Assembly: GCF_947502065.1 (NCBI RefSeq)
Contig: NZ_CANMYE010000001.1
Location: 806,001 to 870,000, forward strand
DNA: 64,000 nt
Direction of reading: 5' to 3'
Origin: an uncultured Pseudoteredinibacter sp.
GTDB taxonomy: Bacteria > Pseudomonadota > Gammaproteobacteria > Pseudomonadales > Cellvibrionaceae
Shown: piece after piece, positions 25,853 to 40,800 of the stretch
How positions within the stretch are numbered: the stretch's first letter is position 1
How the letters are laid out: every line of letters begins with the position of its first letter
Notes under the pieces: generated by a model
Database searches by the model: none
What the model saw: the letters and a program-made list of their open reading frames with translations, nothing else
Told to the model about the DNA's origin: nothing
Made by a program: the position numbers and the translations under genes

Positions 25853-28800
25853 ATGGACGAGCAGCCTGCTCACAGTGATCTAGGCGCCATAGTTGGCGTT
25901 GTCGTTGAAGCTACTAACGATGTGCAAAATATGCCTCTTGCCCATCCTCTGGTCGAGGGTAGTCATATTACGCTGGGCGATACCATTGTAGTGGGAGAGG
26001 AGGCATCAACTAATCTACAGTTGTTTAAAATAGGCACTTTAATTTTAGGGCCGGGGCTGAGTCTGCGAATCGATAAAGAACTATTACTTCGCTTGCAAGA
26101 AACCCCTTCAAAAGTTCTGGCGCCTGGGTTGGAGTTTATTCACTCTGAACAAGAATCAAATACATCGCCTCTAGGCTTACGATTTGAGCGAAACGATAGC
26201 TTCGACTCTATTCTGAATTCCCTTGTCTTCAAGGGCATTGATACTGAGGGCCTTGGCGGACAAGGCGGCAATGGTCTGCAGGGTACTGACGATAGTACAC
26301 CTTTCTACTTTTACATTGAGCGACTTGACGGGCCTATTGAGCGTTCGGGAGTAGATGACCCAGATTCAGTTAATCGCCCCCCTTTAAACAATGGCGAGGA
26401 ACATGCTGGTCTAAGTATTATAACGGCGGCAGCTGAGGAAAATACGGCCACAGAAACTACGCCACCCGTTTCTGTCTATGAGGATATTCAGATACAAGGC
26501 GTCGATGTATCTAATATAGATTCTATCAATAGTGCATTAAATACTATTGAGGTTGAAGGCGCGTCCGTGGATAGCGTGCCTGAAGTGCAGGCTTTAGTTG
26601 ATAGCTTCAATGTCGTGCTAAATTCCGCTGATGGTTCTGACGACGATGACCCTAACCCTTCTCAGGACGATTACGCTCGTATTGGTGTGACTGGCGTTGA
26701 CAGCGATGTAGAAGAAAGTTTGCTGGGTGATGTGATTGATATCTTGCAGCGCGATGACGTCAACTTGGTTGAGAAATTACAAGGTTTGGCTGATGCCGTA
26801 CAGGCAATTATGGATGCAGCTGCTGGTACTCCTGGTTTACCTAGCCAAGAACAGCTAGAGCGTTTAGGAATTGATGGCGTCGATGGCAGCAATTTACCCG
26901 CCGTACAAAAAGCGATAGAAGGTAGCGCCGATGATGGTTCCGAGGTCAGTCGACTTGATGATTTACAAGATCTTGTAAATGCTGCTATTGCTGAAGCTGC
27001 TGAAGCTGCTGAAGCTGCTGAAGCCACTGAAACCGAAGAAGCTTTGTCAATAATTATGTCTGCTGCCGAAAACGACAGTGCGACAGATCAAACCCCTACA
27101 TTATCGACTTATGAAAGTTTGGGAATCAGCGGTTTAAATAGCGGAAATTTAGCGAGTCTGAATTCGGTATTAAATACTCTTGCAGTAAATGCTCAGGCTG
27201 TTAATACCAAAGCAAAAATACAAGACCTGCTTGATAGCTATGCGGTAATCCTCAATGCGGCAGATGGTGTCGATGATGATGATCAAAAAGCCAGTTTGAA
27301 TGACTATTCTCGCATCGGAATAAATGGTGTCGATACCGCCGTAGAGCAAAGCCTTTTAGGGGATGTTATCGATATCAAGACGAAAAATGACGTCGATACT
27401 ACCAATAAACTGCAGGCACTAGCTGATACTGTTCAAGCGATTATGGATGCGGCGGCCGGAGCGGAGTCTGTTCCCAGTAAAAATCAGATTGCGAGTCTGG
27501 GTATTGAAGGGGTTAGCGATGAGAATTTAAACGTTGTCCAAGAGGCAATTCAAAATAGTGCGGATGATGGCAGCGATGTTGCCAGTCTAGATGATTTGAA
27601 AGCACTGATAGCAGCCGCGATTGCATCCTTTGTGGAGCCGGTAGATCCTATTATTCTCGATCCGCTAGATATCATCAGCGCAGCCGCTCAAAATAATACG
27701 GCAACGAATTTTAATCCAAGTTTGCAAGATTACAACGATGTTGGCGTGACAGGCGTGAGTAACACGAATCTCGCGGCAATTAATTCGGTGTTAAATACCA
27801 ATCTCGTCGATGGTGCGGCAGTTGATAGCAGCGCTAAAATCCAAGCAATAGTCGATAGTTATCAGGCCATTTTAGATGCGGCCGATGGTGTAGATGACGA
27901 CGATCCCAAGCCGAGCATTGCCGATTACAATAAGCTAGGTCTCGTTAATATTGACAGTGTCCCCGAGCTTGATTTGCTGGGTGATGTGATTGATATTAAA
28001 AACAGCTCCGATGTTGACAGTGCGTCAGAGCTACAAGTTTTGGTTGACGCAGTACAAGCGGTTATGGATGGTGCTGCGGGCGCGCCAGGTACGCCGAGTC
28101 GAGCGGAACTCGAAAGCTTAACCATTAGCGGTGTGACTGATAACAACATCGTAGCTGTCCAGAACGCTATTGCTGCCACCGCCGATGACGGCACGGATGT
28201 GAACAGTTTACCGGCCCTGCAAAGTCTCGTGGATAATGCCGCCGCTGCAGTTGTGACAGCACTTAATATCATTGTAACAGCGGCTGAAAACGACACGGCT
28301 AATGCATCTAGCCCCGGATTAAATGATTATCTAAGCATCGGCGTTACGGGAGTCAATGCTAGTAATCTTGCGGCCATTAACAGTGTTTTAAATACGGCCG
28401 CTGTTAATGGCGCAGCCGTCGATACCACTTTGGAAGTTCAAGCGTTAGTTGATAGTTATGCGCTAGTACTTGCGGCTGCCGATGGTACTGATAACGATGC
28501 CCCTAAGCCCAGTCAGGCCGATTATGCACGCCTTGGCATAACAGGCGTTGATAGTGATTCTGAACAAAGCTTGCTAGGCGATGTAGTTGATATTAAATCA
28601 AACGTTGAGGTAGATAGCGCGGCTGAATTGCAAGCCTTGGCTGATGCCGTGCAGGCCGTAATGGATAGTGCTGCAGGAAACCTAGGTACACCAAGTCGAG
28701 CCGAACTCGAGAGTTTGAGCATTACGGGTGTAACTGACGCTAATTTGAACGCTGTGCAAAACGCCATTCAAAATACGCTAGATGATGGCTCCCAAGTCAA

Positions 28801-31800
28801 CACGATACCGGCCTTGCAAATTTTAATCACTAATACGATTAATAATGTAGGTAATGCTTTGTCGGTGATTACCACCGCGGCAGAAACGAATACAGCCAGT
28901 GATTCGAGTCCATCCTTGCAGAATTACACTGACGTGGGTGTTACAGGCGTTAATAGTAGTAATTTGGCGGCCATTAATTCGGCACTCAACACTGCCGCTG
29001 TCAATGGCGCAGCGGTTGATACAGCCGCTGAAATTCAAACACTGGTCGACAGCTATCAAGCTATTCTCGATGCAGCCGACGGCACCGCCGATAATGCAAT
29101 TGACCCAATCGCTTCCGACTACAGCAATATCGGCATCACTGGTGTAGATACCGCTGTTGAACTCAATTTATTGGGTGATGTGGTTGATGCCAGTGATACT
29201 GTTGATGTCGACACAGCCACAGAAGTGCAGACTCTAGCCGATGCTGTGCAGGAAGTTATGAATGCGGCAAGCGGCAGTGCAGGAACCCCGACAAAAGCGC
29301 AGCTCGATAGCTTAGGCATCACCGGTGTTACTGACGAGAATTTAGTCGCCGTGCAAGATGCCATTCAAGGCACTATCGATGATGGTACCGCGGTTGATAC
29401 CTTAGTTGAGTTACAATCACTAGTTACCGCTGCAACAGCAGCAGTAAGCAATGCCATTACTATCATTAGAGATGCGGCTGAAAATAATAATGCGACAGCT
29501 ATCTCGCCGACTGCGCAAAACTATATAGATGCAACGGTCACCGGTGTTACCGGTGCAAACTTGGCGGCCGTTAACTCTATACTCAATACTGCGGCCATTA
29601 ATGGCGCCGCGGTTGATACCGCCGCAGAAATCCAAGCCTTGGTAGACAGTTATCAAACCATTTTAAATGCTGCTGATGGTATAGATGATGATGATCCAAA
29701 GCCGGGCCTGGCTGACTATAATAATCTTGGCCTCACCAATATTGACAGTGTCCCCGAGCTTGATTTACTTGGTGATGTTATCGACATTAAAAATACTACT
29801 GATGTTGATAGTGCATCCGAGTTACATGTCTTAGTTGATGCTGTACAAGCGGTTATGGATGGTGCTGCGGGCACACCAGGTACACCGAGTCGAGCGGAAC
29901 TCGAAAGCTTAACCATTAGCGGTGTGACTGATGACAACATCGTAGCTGTCCAAAACGCTATTGCTGCCACCGCTGATGACGGTACGGATGTGAACAGTTT
30001 ACCGGCCCTGCAAAGTCTCGTGGATAATGCCGCCGCCGCAGTTGTGACAGCACTTAATATCATTGTAACAGCGGCTGAAAATGACACAGCTAATGCATCT
30101 AGCCCCGGATTAAATGATTATCTAAGCATCGGCGTTACGGGAGTTAATGCTAGTAATCTTGCGGCCATTAACAGCGTTTTAAATACGGCCGCTGTTAATG
30201 GTGCGGCCGTCGACACTACTTTGGAAGTTCAAGCGTTAGTTGATAGTTATGCGCTAGTACTTGCGGCTGCCGATGGTACTGATAACGATGCCCCTAAGCC
30301 TAGTCAAGCCGATTATTCACGTCTTGGTATAACAGGTGTCGATAGCGCTTCCGAACAAAGCTTGCTCGGCGATGTAGTTGATATTAAATCAAACGCTGAG
30401 GTAGATAGCGCGGCTGAATTGCAAGCCTTGGCTGATGCCGTGCGGGCTGTAATGGATAGTGCTGCAGGAAACCTAGGTACACCAAGTCGAGCCGAACTTG
30501 AGAGTTTGAGCATTACGGGTGTAACTGACGCTAATTTGAACGCTGTGCAAAACGCCATTCAAAATACGCTAGATGATGGCTCCCAAGTCAACACGATACC
30601 GGCCTTGCAAATTTTAATCACAAACACTATCAACAATGTTGGTGGTGCTTTGTCGGTGATTACCACCGCGGCGGAAACGAATACAGCCAGTGATTCGAGT
30701 CCATCCTTGCAGAATTACACTGACGTGGGTGTTACAGGCGTTAATAGTAGTAATTTGGCGGCCATTAATTCGGCACTCAACACTGCCGCTGTCAATGGCG
30801 CAGCGGTTGATACAGCCGCTGAAATTCAAGCGCTGGTTGATAGCTATCAAACTATTCTCGATGCAGCTGATGGCACCGCCGATAATGCGGCTGATCCGGT
30901 TTCTGCCGATTACAGCAATATCGGAATTACCGGTGTGGATACAGCCGTTGAACTCAATTTATTGGGTGATGTGGTTGATGCCAGTGACGCTGTTGATGTC
31001 GACACGGCTGTTGAGGTTCAAGCTTTAGCCAATGCAGTTCAAGAGGTGATGAATGCGGCAAGTGGCAGTGCAGGAACTCCGACAAAAGCGCAACTCGATA
31101 GCTTAGGCATCACCGGCGTTACTGATGAAAATTTATCCACCGTACAAAATGCGATTCAAGCCACCCTTGATGACGGTACAGCGGTTGATACCTTAGTTGA
31201 GTTGCAGGCCTTGGTGAGCGGTGTGGCTTCGACCATAAGCGCAGCCATTAGCATTATTAGTGATGCCGCTGAAAATGATAATGCAACGGCCACTTCCCCA
31301 AGTGTACAAAATTATATCGATGCAACCGTCACGGGTGTAAACGGTGCAAATTTAGCGGCCATTAATACAGCACTCAACACGGCTGCAGTCAATGGTGTAG
31401 CCGTTGATACTGCTGCTGAAATCCAGGCTGTTGTCGACAGTTACCAAACTATTCTCGATGCAGCTGATGGCACCGCCGATAATGCGGCTGACCCTGTCAC
31501 TTCTGATTACAGCAATATCGGAATCACCGGTGTGGATACAGCCGTTGAACTTAATTTATTGGGTGATGTGATCGATGCCAGTAATACTGTTGATGTCGAC
31601 AGCGCCGTTGAAGTTCAAGCCTTGGCTGATGCGGTTCAAGAGGTGATGAATGCGGCAAGCGGCAGTGCAGGAACTCCGACAAAAGCACAACTCGATAGCT
31701 TAGGCATTACCGGCGTTACTGATGAGAATCTAGCGGCGGTGCAAAATGCGATTCAAGCCACCCTTGATGACGGTACGGCAGTTGATACCTTAGTTGAGTT

Positions 31801-34800
31801 GCAGGCCTTGGTGAGCGGTGTTGCTTCGACAGTAAGTGGCGCGATTACGATCATTAGTAATGCCGCTGAGAATGATAATGCAACGGCCACCTCCCCAAGT
31901 GTACAAAATTATATAGATGCAACGGTCACGGGTGTTACCGGTGCAAATCTTGCGGCCATTAATACCGCTTTAAATACAGTGGCCATCAACGGGGTGGCCG
32001 TTGATACTGCTGCTGAAATTCAAGCGCTGGTTGATAGCTATCAAACTATTCTCGATGCAGCTGATGGCACCGCCGATAATGCGGCTGATCCGGTTTCTGC
32101 CGATTACAGCAATATCGGAATTACCGGTGTGGATACAGCCGTTGAACTCAATTTATTGGGTGATGTGGTTGATGCCAGTGACGCTGTTGATGTCGACACG
32201 GCTGTTGAGGTTCAAGCTTTAGCCAATGCAGTTCAAGAGGTGATGAATGCGGCAAGTGGCAGTGCAGGAACTCCGACAAAAGCGCAACTCGATAGCTTAG
32301 GCATCACCGGCGTTACCACTGATAATTTAGCTACGATACAAAATGCGATTCAAGCTACCATCGATGATGGGACAGCGGTCGATACATTAGTTGAACTACA
32401 AGCTTTAGTGACAGGTGTGGTTTCCGCAGCAAGCGCGGCTATTACTATCATCCGCGACGCTGCTGAAAATAATAATGCTACAGCTATCTCGCCCACCGCG
32501 CAGAACTATTTAGATGCAACGGTCACCGGTGTTACCGGCGCAAATCTAGCGGCCATTAATTCCGCACTCAACACGGCTGCAGTCAATGGTGTGGCCGTTG
32601 ATACAGCTGCCGAAATCCAGGCTGTTGTCGACAGTTACCAAACTATTCTCGATGCAGCCGATGGCACCGCTGACAATGCGGCTGATCCGGTTTCTGCCGA
32701 TTACAGCAACATCGGAATTACCGGTGTGGACACAACCGTTGAACTCAACTTATTGGGCGATGTTGTCGATGCCAGTGACACTGTTGATGTAGATAGCGCC
32801 GTTGAAGTTCAGGCCTTGGCGAATGCGGTTCAAGAGGTGATGAATGCGGCAAACGGCGGTGCAGGAACCCCGACAAAAGCACAACTCGATAGCTTAGGGG
32901 TTACCGGCGTTACTGATGAGAATCTAGCTGCGGTGCAAAATGCGATTCAAGCCACCCTTGATGACGGTACGGGGGTCGATACGTTAGTTGAGTTGCAAGC
33001 TTTGGTGAGCGGTGTGGCTTTGACCGTAAGTGGTGCGATTAGCATTATTAGCGATGCCGCTGAGAATGATAATGCAACGGCCACTTCCCCAAGTGTGCAA
33101 AATTATTTGGATGCAACAGTCACGGGTGTTACCGGTGCAAATTTAGCGGCAATTAATACCGCTTTAAATACAGTGGCCATCAATGGGATGGCCGTTGATA
33201 CTGCTGCTGAAATTCAAACGTTGGTTGATAGTTATCAAACTATTCTCGATGCAGCCGATGGCACGGCTGATAATGCGGCTGATCCGGTTTCTGCCGATTA
33301 TAGCAATATCGGAATCACCGGTGTGGATACAGCTGTCGAACTCAATTTATTGGGCGATGTTGTCGATGCCAGTGACACTGTTGATGTAGACAGCGCCATT
33401 GAAGTTCAAGCCTTGGCTGATGCAGTTCAAGAGGTGATGAATGCGGCAAGCGGCAGTGCAGGAACCCCGACAAAAGCACAACTCGATAGCTTAGGCATCA
33501 CCGGCGTTACTGATGAGAATCTAGCTGCGGTGCAAAATGCGATTCAAGCCACCCTTGATGATGGGACGGCGGTTGATACCTTAGTTGAACTACAAGCTTT
33601 AGTGACAGGTGTGGTTTCCGCAGCAAGCGCGGCTATTACTATCATCCGCGACGCTGCTGAAAATAATAATGCTACAGCTATCTCGCCCACCGCGCAGAAC
33701 TATTTAGATGCAACGGTCACCGGTGTTACCGGCGCAAATCTAGCGGCCATTAATTCCGCACTCAACACGGCTGCAGTCAATGGTGTGGCCGTTGATACAG
33801 CTGCCGAAATCCAGGCTGTTGTCGACAGTTACCAAACTATTCTCGATGCAGCCGATGGCACCGCTGACAATGCGGCTGATCCGGTTTCTGCCGATTACAG
33901 CAATATCGGTGTTGCTGGTGTGGATACAGCCGTCGAATTAAATCTATTGGGCGATGTGACCGATGCCAGTGATACTTTTGATGTCGACACAGCCGTTGAA
34001 GTTCAAGCCTTGGCCAATGCCGTACAGGAAGTTATGAATGCGGCAAGTGGCAGCGCAGGAACCCCGACAAAAGCACAACTCGATAGCTTAGGCATCACCG
34101 GCGTTACTGATGAGAATCTAGCTGCGGTGCAAAATGCGATTCAAGCCACCCTTGATGACGGTACGGCGGTTGATACCTTAGTTGAGTTGCAGGCCTTGGT
34201 GAGCGGTGTGGCTTCGACCGTAAGTAGTGCGATTACGATTATCAGCGATGCCGCTGAGAATGATAATGCAACGGCCACCTCCCCAAGTGTGCAAAATTAT
34301 TTGGATGCAACGGTCACGGGTGTTACCGGTGCAAATCTAGCGGCAATTAATACCGCTTTAAATACAGTGGCCATCAATGGTTTGGCCGTTGATACAGCTG
34401 CTGAAATTCAAGCGCTGGTTGATAGCTATCAAACTATTCTCGATGCAGCCGACGGCACCGCCGACAATGCGGCTGATCCGGTTTCTGCCGATTATAGCAA
34501 TATCGGAATCACCGGTGTGGATACAGCTGTTGAACTCAATTTATTGGGCGATGTGATCGATGCCAGTGATACTGTTGATGTCGACACAGCCGTTGAGGTT
34601 CAAGCCATGGCGAATGCGGTTCAAGAGGTGATGAATGCGGCAAGTGGCAGTGCAGGAACCCCGACAAAAGCACAACTCGACAGTTTAGGGATTACCGGCG
34701 TTACTGATGAGAACTTATCTACCGTCCAAAATGCGATTCAAGCCACTCTTGATGACGGTACGGCGGTCGATACCTTAGTTGAGCTACAAGCTTTAGTCAC

Positions 34801-37800
34801 TGGTGTGGCTTCGACCATAAGCGCAGCAATTAGCATTATTAGTGATGCCGCTGAAAATGATAATGCAACGGCCACTTCCCCAAGTGTACAAAATTATATA
34901 GATGCAACGGTCACGGGGGTAAACGGCGCAAACCTAGCGGCCATTAATACCGTACTCAATACGGTTGCAGTCAATGGACTAGCAGTTGATACAGCTGCTG
35001 AAATCCAGGCTGTTGTCGACAGTTACCAAACTATTCTCGATGCAGCCGATGGCACCGCCGATAATGCGGCTGATCCGGTTTCTGCTGATTACAGTAATAT
35101 TGGAGTTACCGGTGTGGATACGGCCGTTGAACTCAATCTATTGGGCGATGTGATCGATGCCAGTGATACTGTTGATGTCGACACAGCCGTTGAGGTGCAA
35201 GCTCTAGCCGATGTTGTGCAGGAGGTTATGAATGCGGCAAGCGGCAGTGCAGGAACTCCGACAAAAGCGCAACTCGATAGCTTAGGCATCACCGGCGTTA
35301 CTGATGAGAATTTATCTACCATACAAAATGCGATTCAAGCTACCGTCGATGATGGGACAGCGGTCGATACTTTAGTCGAGCTGCAAGCCTTGGTGACTGG
35401 TGTGGTTTCGACCATAAACACAGCGATTAGCATCATTAGCAATGCCGCTGAGAATGATAATGCAACGGCCACCTCCCCAAGTGTACAAAATTATATAGAT
35501 GCAACGGTCACGGGTGTTACCGGTGCAAATCTAGCGGCGATTAATACCGCACTGAATACGGCTACCGTTAATGGTGCAACAGTTGATACAGCTGCTGAAA
35601 TTCAAGCGCTAGTCGACAGTTACCAAACTATTCTTAGTGCAGCTGATGGCACCGCCGATAATGCAGCCGATCCAGCCGCCGCCGATTACAGCAATATTGG
35701 AATCACCAGTGTGGATACAGCCGTTGAGTTAAATTTATTGGGCGATGTCGTCGACGCCAGTGACGCCGTTGATGTGGATACAGCTATTGAAGTTCAAGCC
35801 TTAGCCGATGCGGTTCAAGAGGTGATGAATGCCGCTGGCGGTGCAGGGGCAACACCCACAAAAGCACAACTCGATAGTTTAGGCATTACTGGCGTTACTG
35901 ATGAGAACTTATTTGCGGTGCAAAATGCGATTCAAGCCACTCTTGATGACGGTACAGCGGTTGATACATTAGTCGAACTACAAGCTTTAGTCACTGGTGT
36001 GGCTTCGGCAATAAGCGGAGCGATTAGCATCATTAGTAATGCCGCTGAAAATAATAATGCGACCGCTATATCTCCGGGTGTGCAAAACTATCTAGACGCA
36101 ACAGTCACCGGTGTAAACGGAACAAATCTAGGGGCGATTAATACCGCACTCAATACGGCTACCGTTAATGGTGCAGCAGTTGATACAGCTGCAGAAATTC
36201 AAGCGCTGGTTAATAGCTATCAAACCATTCTCGATGCAGCCGATGGCACCGCCGATAATGCCGCTGACCCTGTCGCTTCCGATTACAGCAATATTGGAAT
36301 CACCGGTGTGGATACAGCCGTTGAGTTAAATTTATTGGGCGATGTTGTCGATGCCAGTGATACTGTTGATGTAGATACAGCTATTGAAGTTCAAGCCTTA
36401 GCGGATGCGGTTCAAGAGGTGATGAATGCGGCAAACGGCAGTACAGGAACCCCCACAAAAGCACAACTCGATAGCCTGGGGATAACCGGCGTTACTACTG
36501 ATAATTTAGCTGCGATTCAAAGTGCCATTCAAGCCTCCATCGATGATGGTACGGCGGTCGATACCCTAGTTGAGCTGCAAGCCTTAGTTACGGGTGTGGC
36601 CTCGACAATCAGCGCAGCTATTACAATTATTAGCGACGCTGCTGAAAACAATAACGCGACGGCCACCTCACCGACTGTGCAGAATTATTTAGATGTTGGC
36701 GCCAGTAATGCCAACGCTACAAATTTATCAGCGATAAACTCCGCGCTTAACAGCTCAGCAGTTAATGGTGCCGCTGTCGATACGGCTGTTGAAATTCAAG
36801 CCTTGGTGAACAGCTATGCCACTATTTTAAATGCGGCTGATGGCAATGATGACGACGATACGAATCCATCGCAGGCTGACTACAGTCGTATTGGTGTAAC
36901 AGGGGTTGATACAGCCCAAGAAGAAAGTTTATTAGGCGATGTGGTCGATATAAAAGCAAACGCCGATGTTGATACTGTTGCAGAAGTGCAAGCCTTAGCC
37001 GATGCGGTGCAAGCGGTAATGGATGCGGCATCTGGGACCTTGGGCGTGCCATCAAAAGCAGATCTTGAATTGCTGGGCATAACTGGTGTTACTGATCCTA
37101 ATATGCCTGCGATTCAGACCTTGCTGCGTAGTACCTTGGATGATGGCAGTGAACTGGATACCTTGTTGAAACTTCAAACTAAAATAGACTCGTTGGGGCA
37201 AGCTCCGGAGACAACGGGAGAAGTACTTAGGTTTACCGAATCGACCGGTCTAGGTGTCGTTCAAGCGATTGAGTTCGAGGCACGGGATGCTTTGCCGGGC
37301 AACCAATTATCATCCCAAATATCGGTATTTGAAGATGGCAGCTATGCGGTGACTTACCAGGGGATAATATTACCAGCAGGCACAAATGTTGGATTTTTTC
37401 AAAAATATGATGATGTCGGAGTTAAAGTCCCTCCAGAAAAAAGCGTTATTGGTGCCCAAGCGTACACCCAAACCGCTGTGCTAAATGACGGTAATTTGGT
37501 CATCACCAGTGGTAACTTTGCTGGGAACTCAAGCTTTCGGATTTACAATTCTGATGGTGACCCTGAAGGCCTGGAAGTTGCGGTGCCTGGTGGAGCTAGT
37601 GATTTTCGCGCAGTGGATATTAAGGCGCTTTCGGATGGAGGCTTTATTATAACGACAGAGCACACCGGCACAGCGGTCAACAAGATCGCAATGGTGACTA
37701 AATATAACAAAGACGGCGTGCCTCAATCTACTATTAATATAGATCGAGTCGATACAGGGGCTGACATTTTATTAAGGTCGCCTTCAGTGGTAGAACTGGA

Positions 37801-40800
37801 AAATGGAGATATCAGGATAACCTGGGCTGAGCAAGATACTGGCATAGATCGATCTAAAATCTATACCAATACAATAGACAGCAATGGCAACCTAGGTACG
37901 CCTGAGTTGTTATACAGTGGTGTGTATGAGTTTCCAAAGCCTGCCATAACGTTACTCGATGACGGCGGCTATATAATGACTTGGAGAGATGCTTGGGTTG
38001 TCAGTCCACCTGCCTTTCATATTTATGCACAAGTGTTTAATGCCGATGGCAGTGCCCGCAGTAGCGCTATCCAAGTATCGAATGTCGGTTGGGTTGAAAC
38101 CACCATTCTTGCTCAGGACTTTTCAACTGTAGTATTGGAAAACGGGAATATTGCGATCACATGGGAGCAAGTGTTAGATAATGGAAGCTCAACTGTCATA
38201 GGGGATGTTAATGTAATGGTTCGCATCCTGGCGCCGGATGGGACACCGCTTGGTGATCCGTTTTCTGTCCATGACAATTCAGCAGGAGAGCGCGCAGCCC
38301 CTAATATTGAAGCCATGCCTGACGGCAGTTTTATGGTTACTTGGGTAAGTTATACTTCGAGTAAAGATTCAGGCGAGATAATACTTAGACGCTTCGAAGC
38401 CGATGGTAGCCCATATACTGGTCTGAAGCACCGTATTGATGAAGATACTACGGTCACAGCGGATGTGTTAGCGAATGACTCTGATCCGCAGGGTGATACC
38501 TTATCCATCACAAAAATCAACGGCCAGGCAGCGGCTTCGGGCGAGATTATTACCATCTTAGATACCGATGGGCTTACTGTCATTGGTCAGGCGCAAATAG
38601 TAGCAAACAAATTAGTATTCACACCGGGAAATGAGCTTGATAAGTTAGCCGTGGGTGAATCGAAATCCATTGCTATTGAATATACGGTCTCAGACGGCAC
38701 CTTTGAAACCCTTACCACGGCTACCTTAGATGTCGCCGGTGCTAATGATGCACCGGTGATAACAGTGATTAACGATACGCTTGTAAGTGGGCAGCCAAAT
38801 TATGTTGTTGCGAATATTCAGGATATCGACAATGGCAGCGACCTAAACCAAAGTACATTTAGCGCATTAAATGGAACCGTTGCTATCGCGGTTAATGGCG
38901 ATGTGATTTATACCCCTAACCTTGGTTTTTCAGGCGCCGATACCTTAACTATAACTGCTATTGACGAAACCGGCGCCCAAACTCAACAGAATATTCCTAT
39001 TACCTTAGGCGGCGATACTGATAATGACGGTGTTGCAAATGATAGTGACCTTGATGATGACAACGATGGCATATTGGATGTAAACGAGCAGGGTTCTAAC
39101 GTGGGAGACAATGTTTATAATGTGTTTTCTGCTACTGTTGATCAAAGTTATTCGATTTCGAATGAGGATTCCTCTCCAACGGGAATGATCTTTAACAATG
39201 ACGGTACTAAACTCTATTTGGTTGGGCTTAACTCCGTAGCTGTTAGTGAGTATGAGGTTACGACCCCCTATGATCTGTCATCGATAACTTTAATTAACAC
39301 CTTTTCTACCAGTACCCAGGAGTCACAACCACAGGGAATTGTTTTTAATAATGATGGTAGCAAAATGTTTATTGTCGGTAGTGCCGATGATGAGGTTAAT
39401 GAATATGATTTGAGTGTCTCTTTTGATACAACGTCAGCGTCATTTACTGCTTTTCACTCTATATCAGGCCAAGAGTTTGCCCCCGAAGGTATCCGTTTTA
39501 GTCCCGATGGCATGAGACTATTTATCATCGGCTCTAATGGAGATGAGGTTAATCAGTTCTCCTTGGCTAGTCCATACAATGTTGGCAGTCGAAGCTTTGA
39601 TACCGCGTTCTCAGTTTTAGGGGAGGAAACAGTAGCCAGTGGAATGGCTTTTAATCATGATGGGACTGTGCTGTACATTATTGGTTATCAAAATGATGAA
39701 GTGAATGTTTATCAATTAGAAACACCGTACAGCATGTCAGGAAATATTCAACACAGCGGCATATTTTCTGTCGCAGACCAAGACACCGAGCCTAAAGATA
39801 TCACTTTCAACAACGACGGTACTAGGATGTTTGTGCTCGGCCGTACTGGTGGTGACATTACGGTATATGATATCCAAGAAGGCATTGTGACCAATGATAT
39901 TGATGGCGACGGCATTATCAACGCACTTGATCTGGACAGCGATAACGACGGCATTGCCGATAATATTGAAGCTCAAGCCACGGCTTCGTATATTGCCCCG
40001 AGTGCTACATTTACGGATATTGATAATGATGGTTTGGATGATGCCTATGATGCAGATACCGCTTCTACGGATGCGGTTGCTTCCCAAGGTTTAAACCCTG
40101 TCAATACAGATGGCGATGCTCGCGACGATTATCTAGATACCAACAGTGACAATGACGATAAGCTCGACAGCGTTGAATCGGGAATAGCGCCGACTAGCGA
40201 TGCCACTTATGCCGATGTTAATGGCTCGCAAAATACAGGCGCCGCAGGGCTAACAGATTCTGGTGGCGATGCCGAGGTGGATTTTCGAGATGCGACGGTA
40301 ACACCGCTGATTTTAGATTTGGATGGCGATGGCATAGAAACCTTATCGATTGATTATGGAGTTAAGTTCGATGGGGATGCCGATGGCGACTTAGACAGCG
40401 TTGGTTGGGTGGCTCCGGATGATGGCTTGTTGGTACGTGACATTAATAATGATGGATTAATTAACGATGCCAGCGAACTATTTGGCAGCTCTACTCGAAA
40501 AACCGATGGCACAAGAGCCAATGACGGCTTCGATGCCTTGGCGAATTTGGATTCAAATAGTGACGGCGTGATCGATGCAGAAGATGAGGCTTTTACGGAA
40601 CTGCAGGTTTGGCAAGATAGTAACGCTAATGGCATTGTTGATGATCTTGAACTACGAACCCTCAACGAAGTTGGAGTAACTCAGTTGGGGCTTGACGCTG
40701 AAAAAGTCTCAATTGATAACAACGGAAATACCATTGGTTTGCGTGCAAGCTACTTAGATAGCCAAGGTACAGAAAAAGAACTGGTTGATGTCTGGTTCGA

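Noticed and set aside
26671..36880. Many minus-strand and alternate-frame ORFs of 60-136 codons inside the giant gene
   Set aside because: They recur with the repeat period and are shadows of the plus-strand coding; they have no ribosome-binding sites.
26407..37190. CRISPR-like or satellite array
   Set aside because: The repeat unit is about 597 bp, in frame throughout and coding; there are no spacers.
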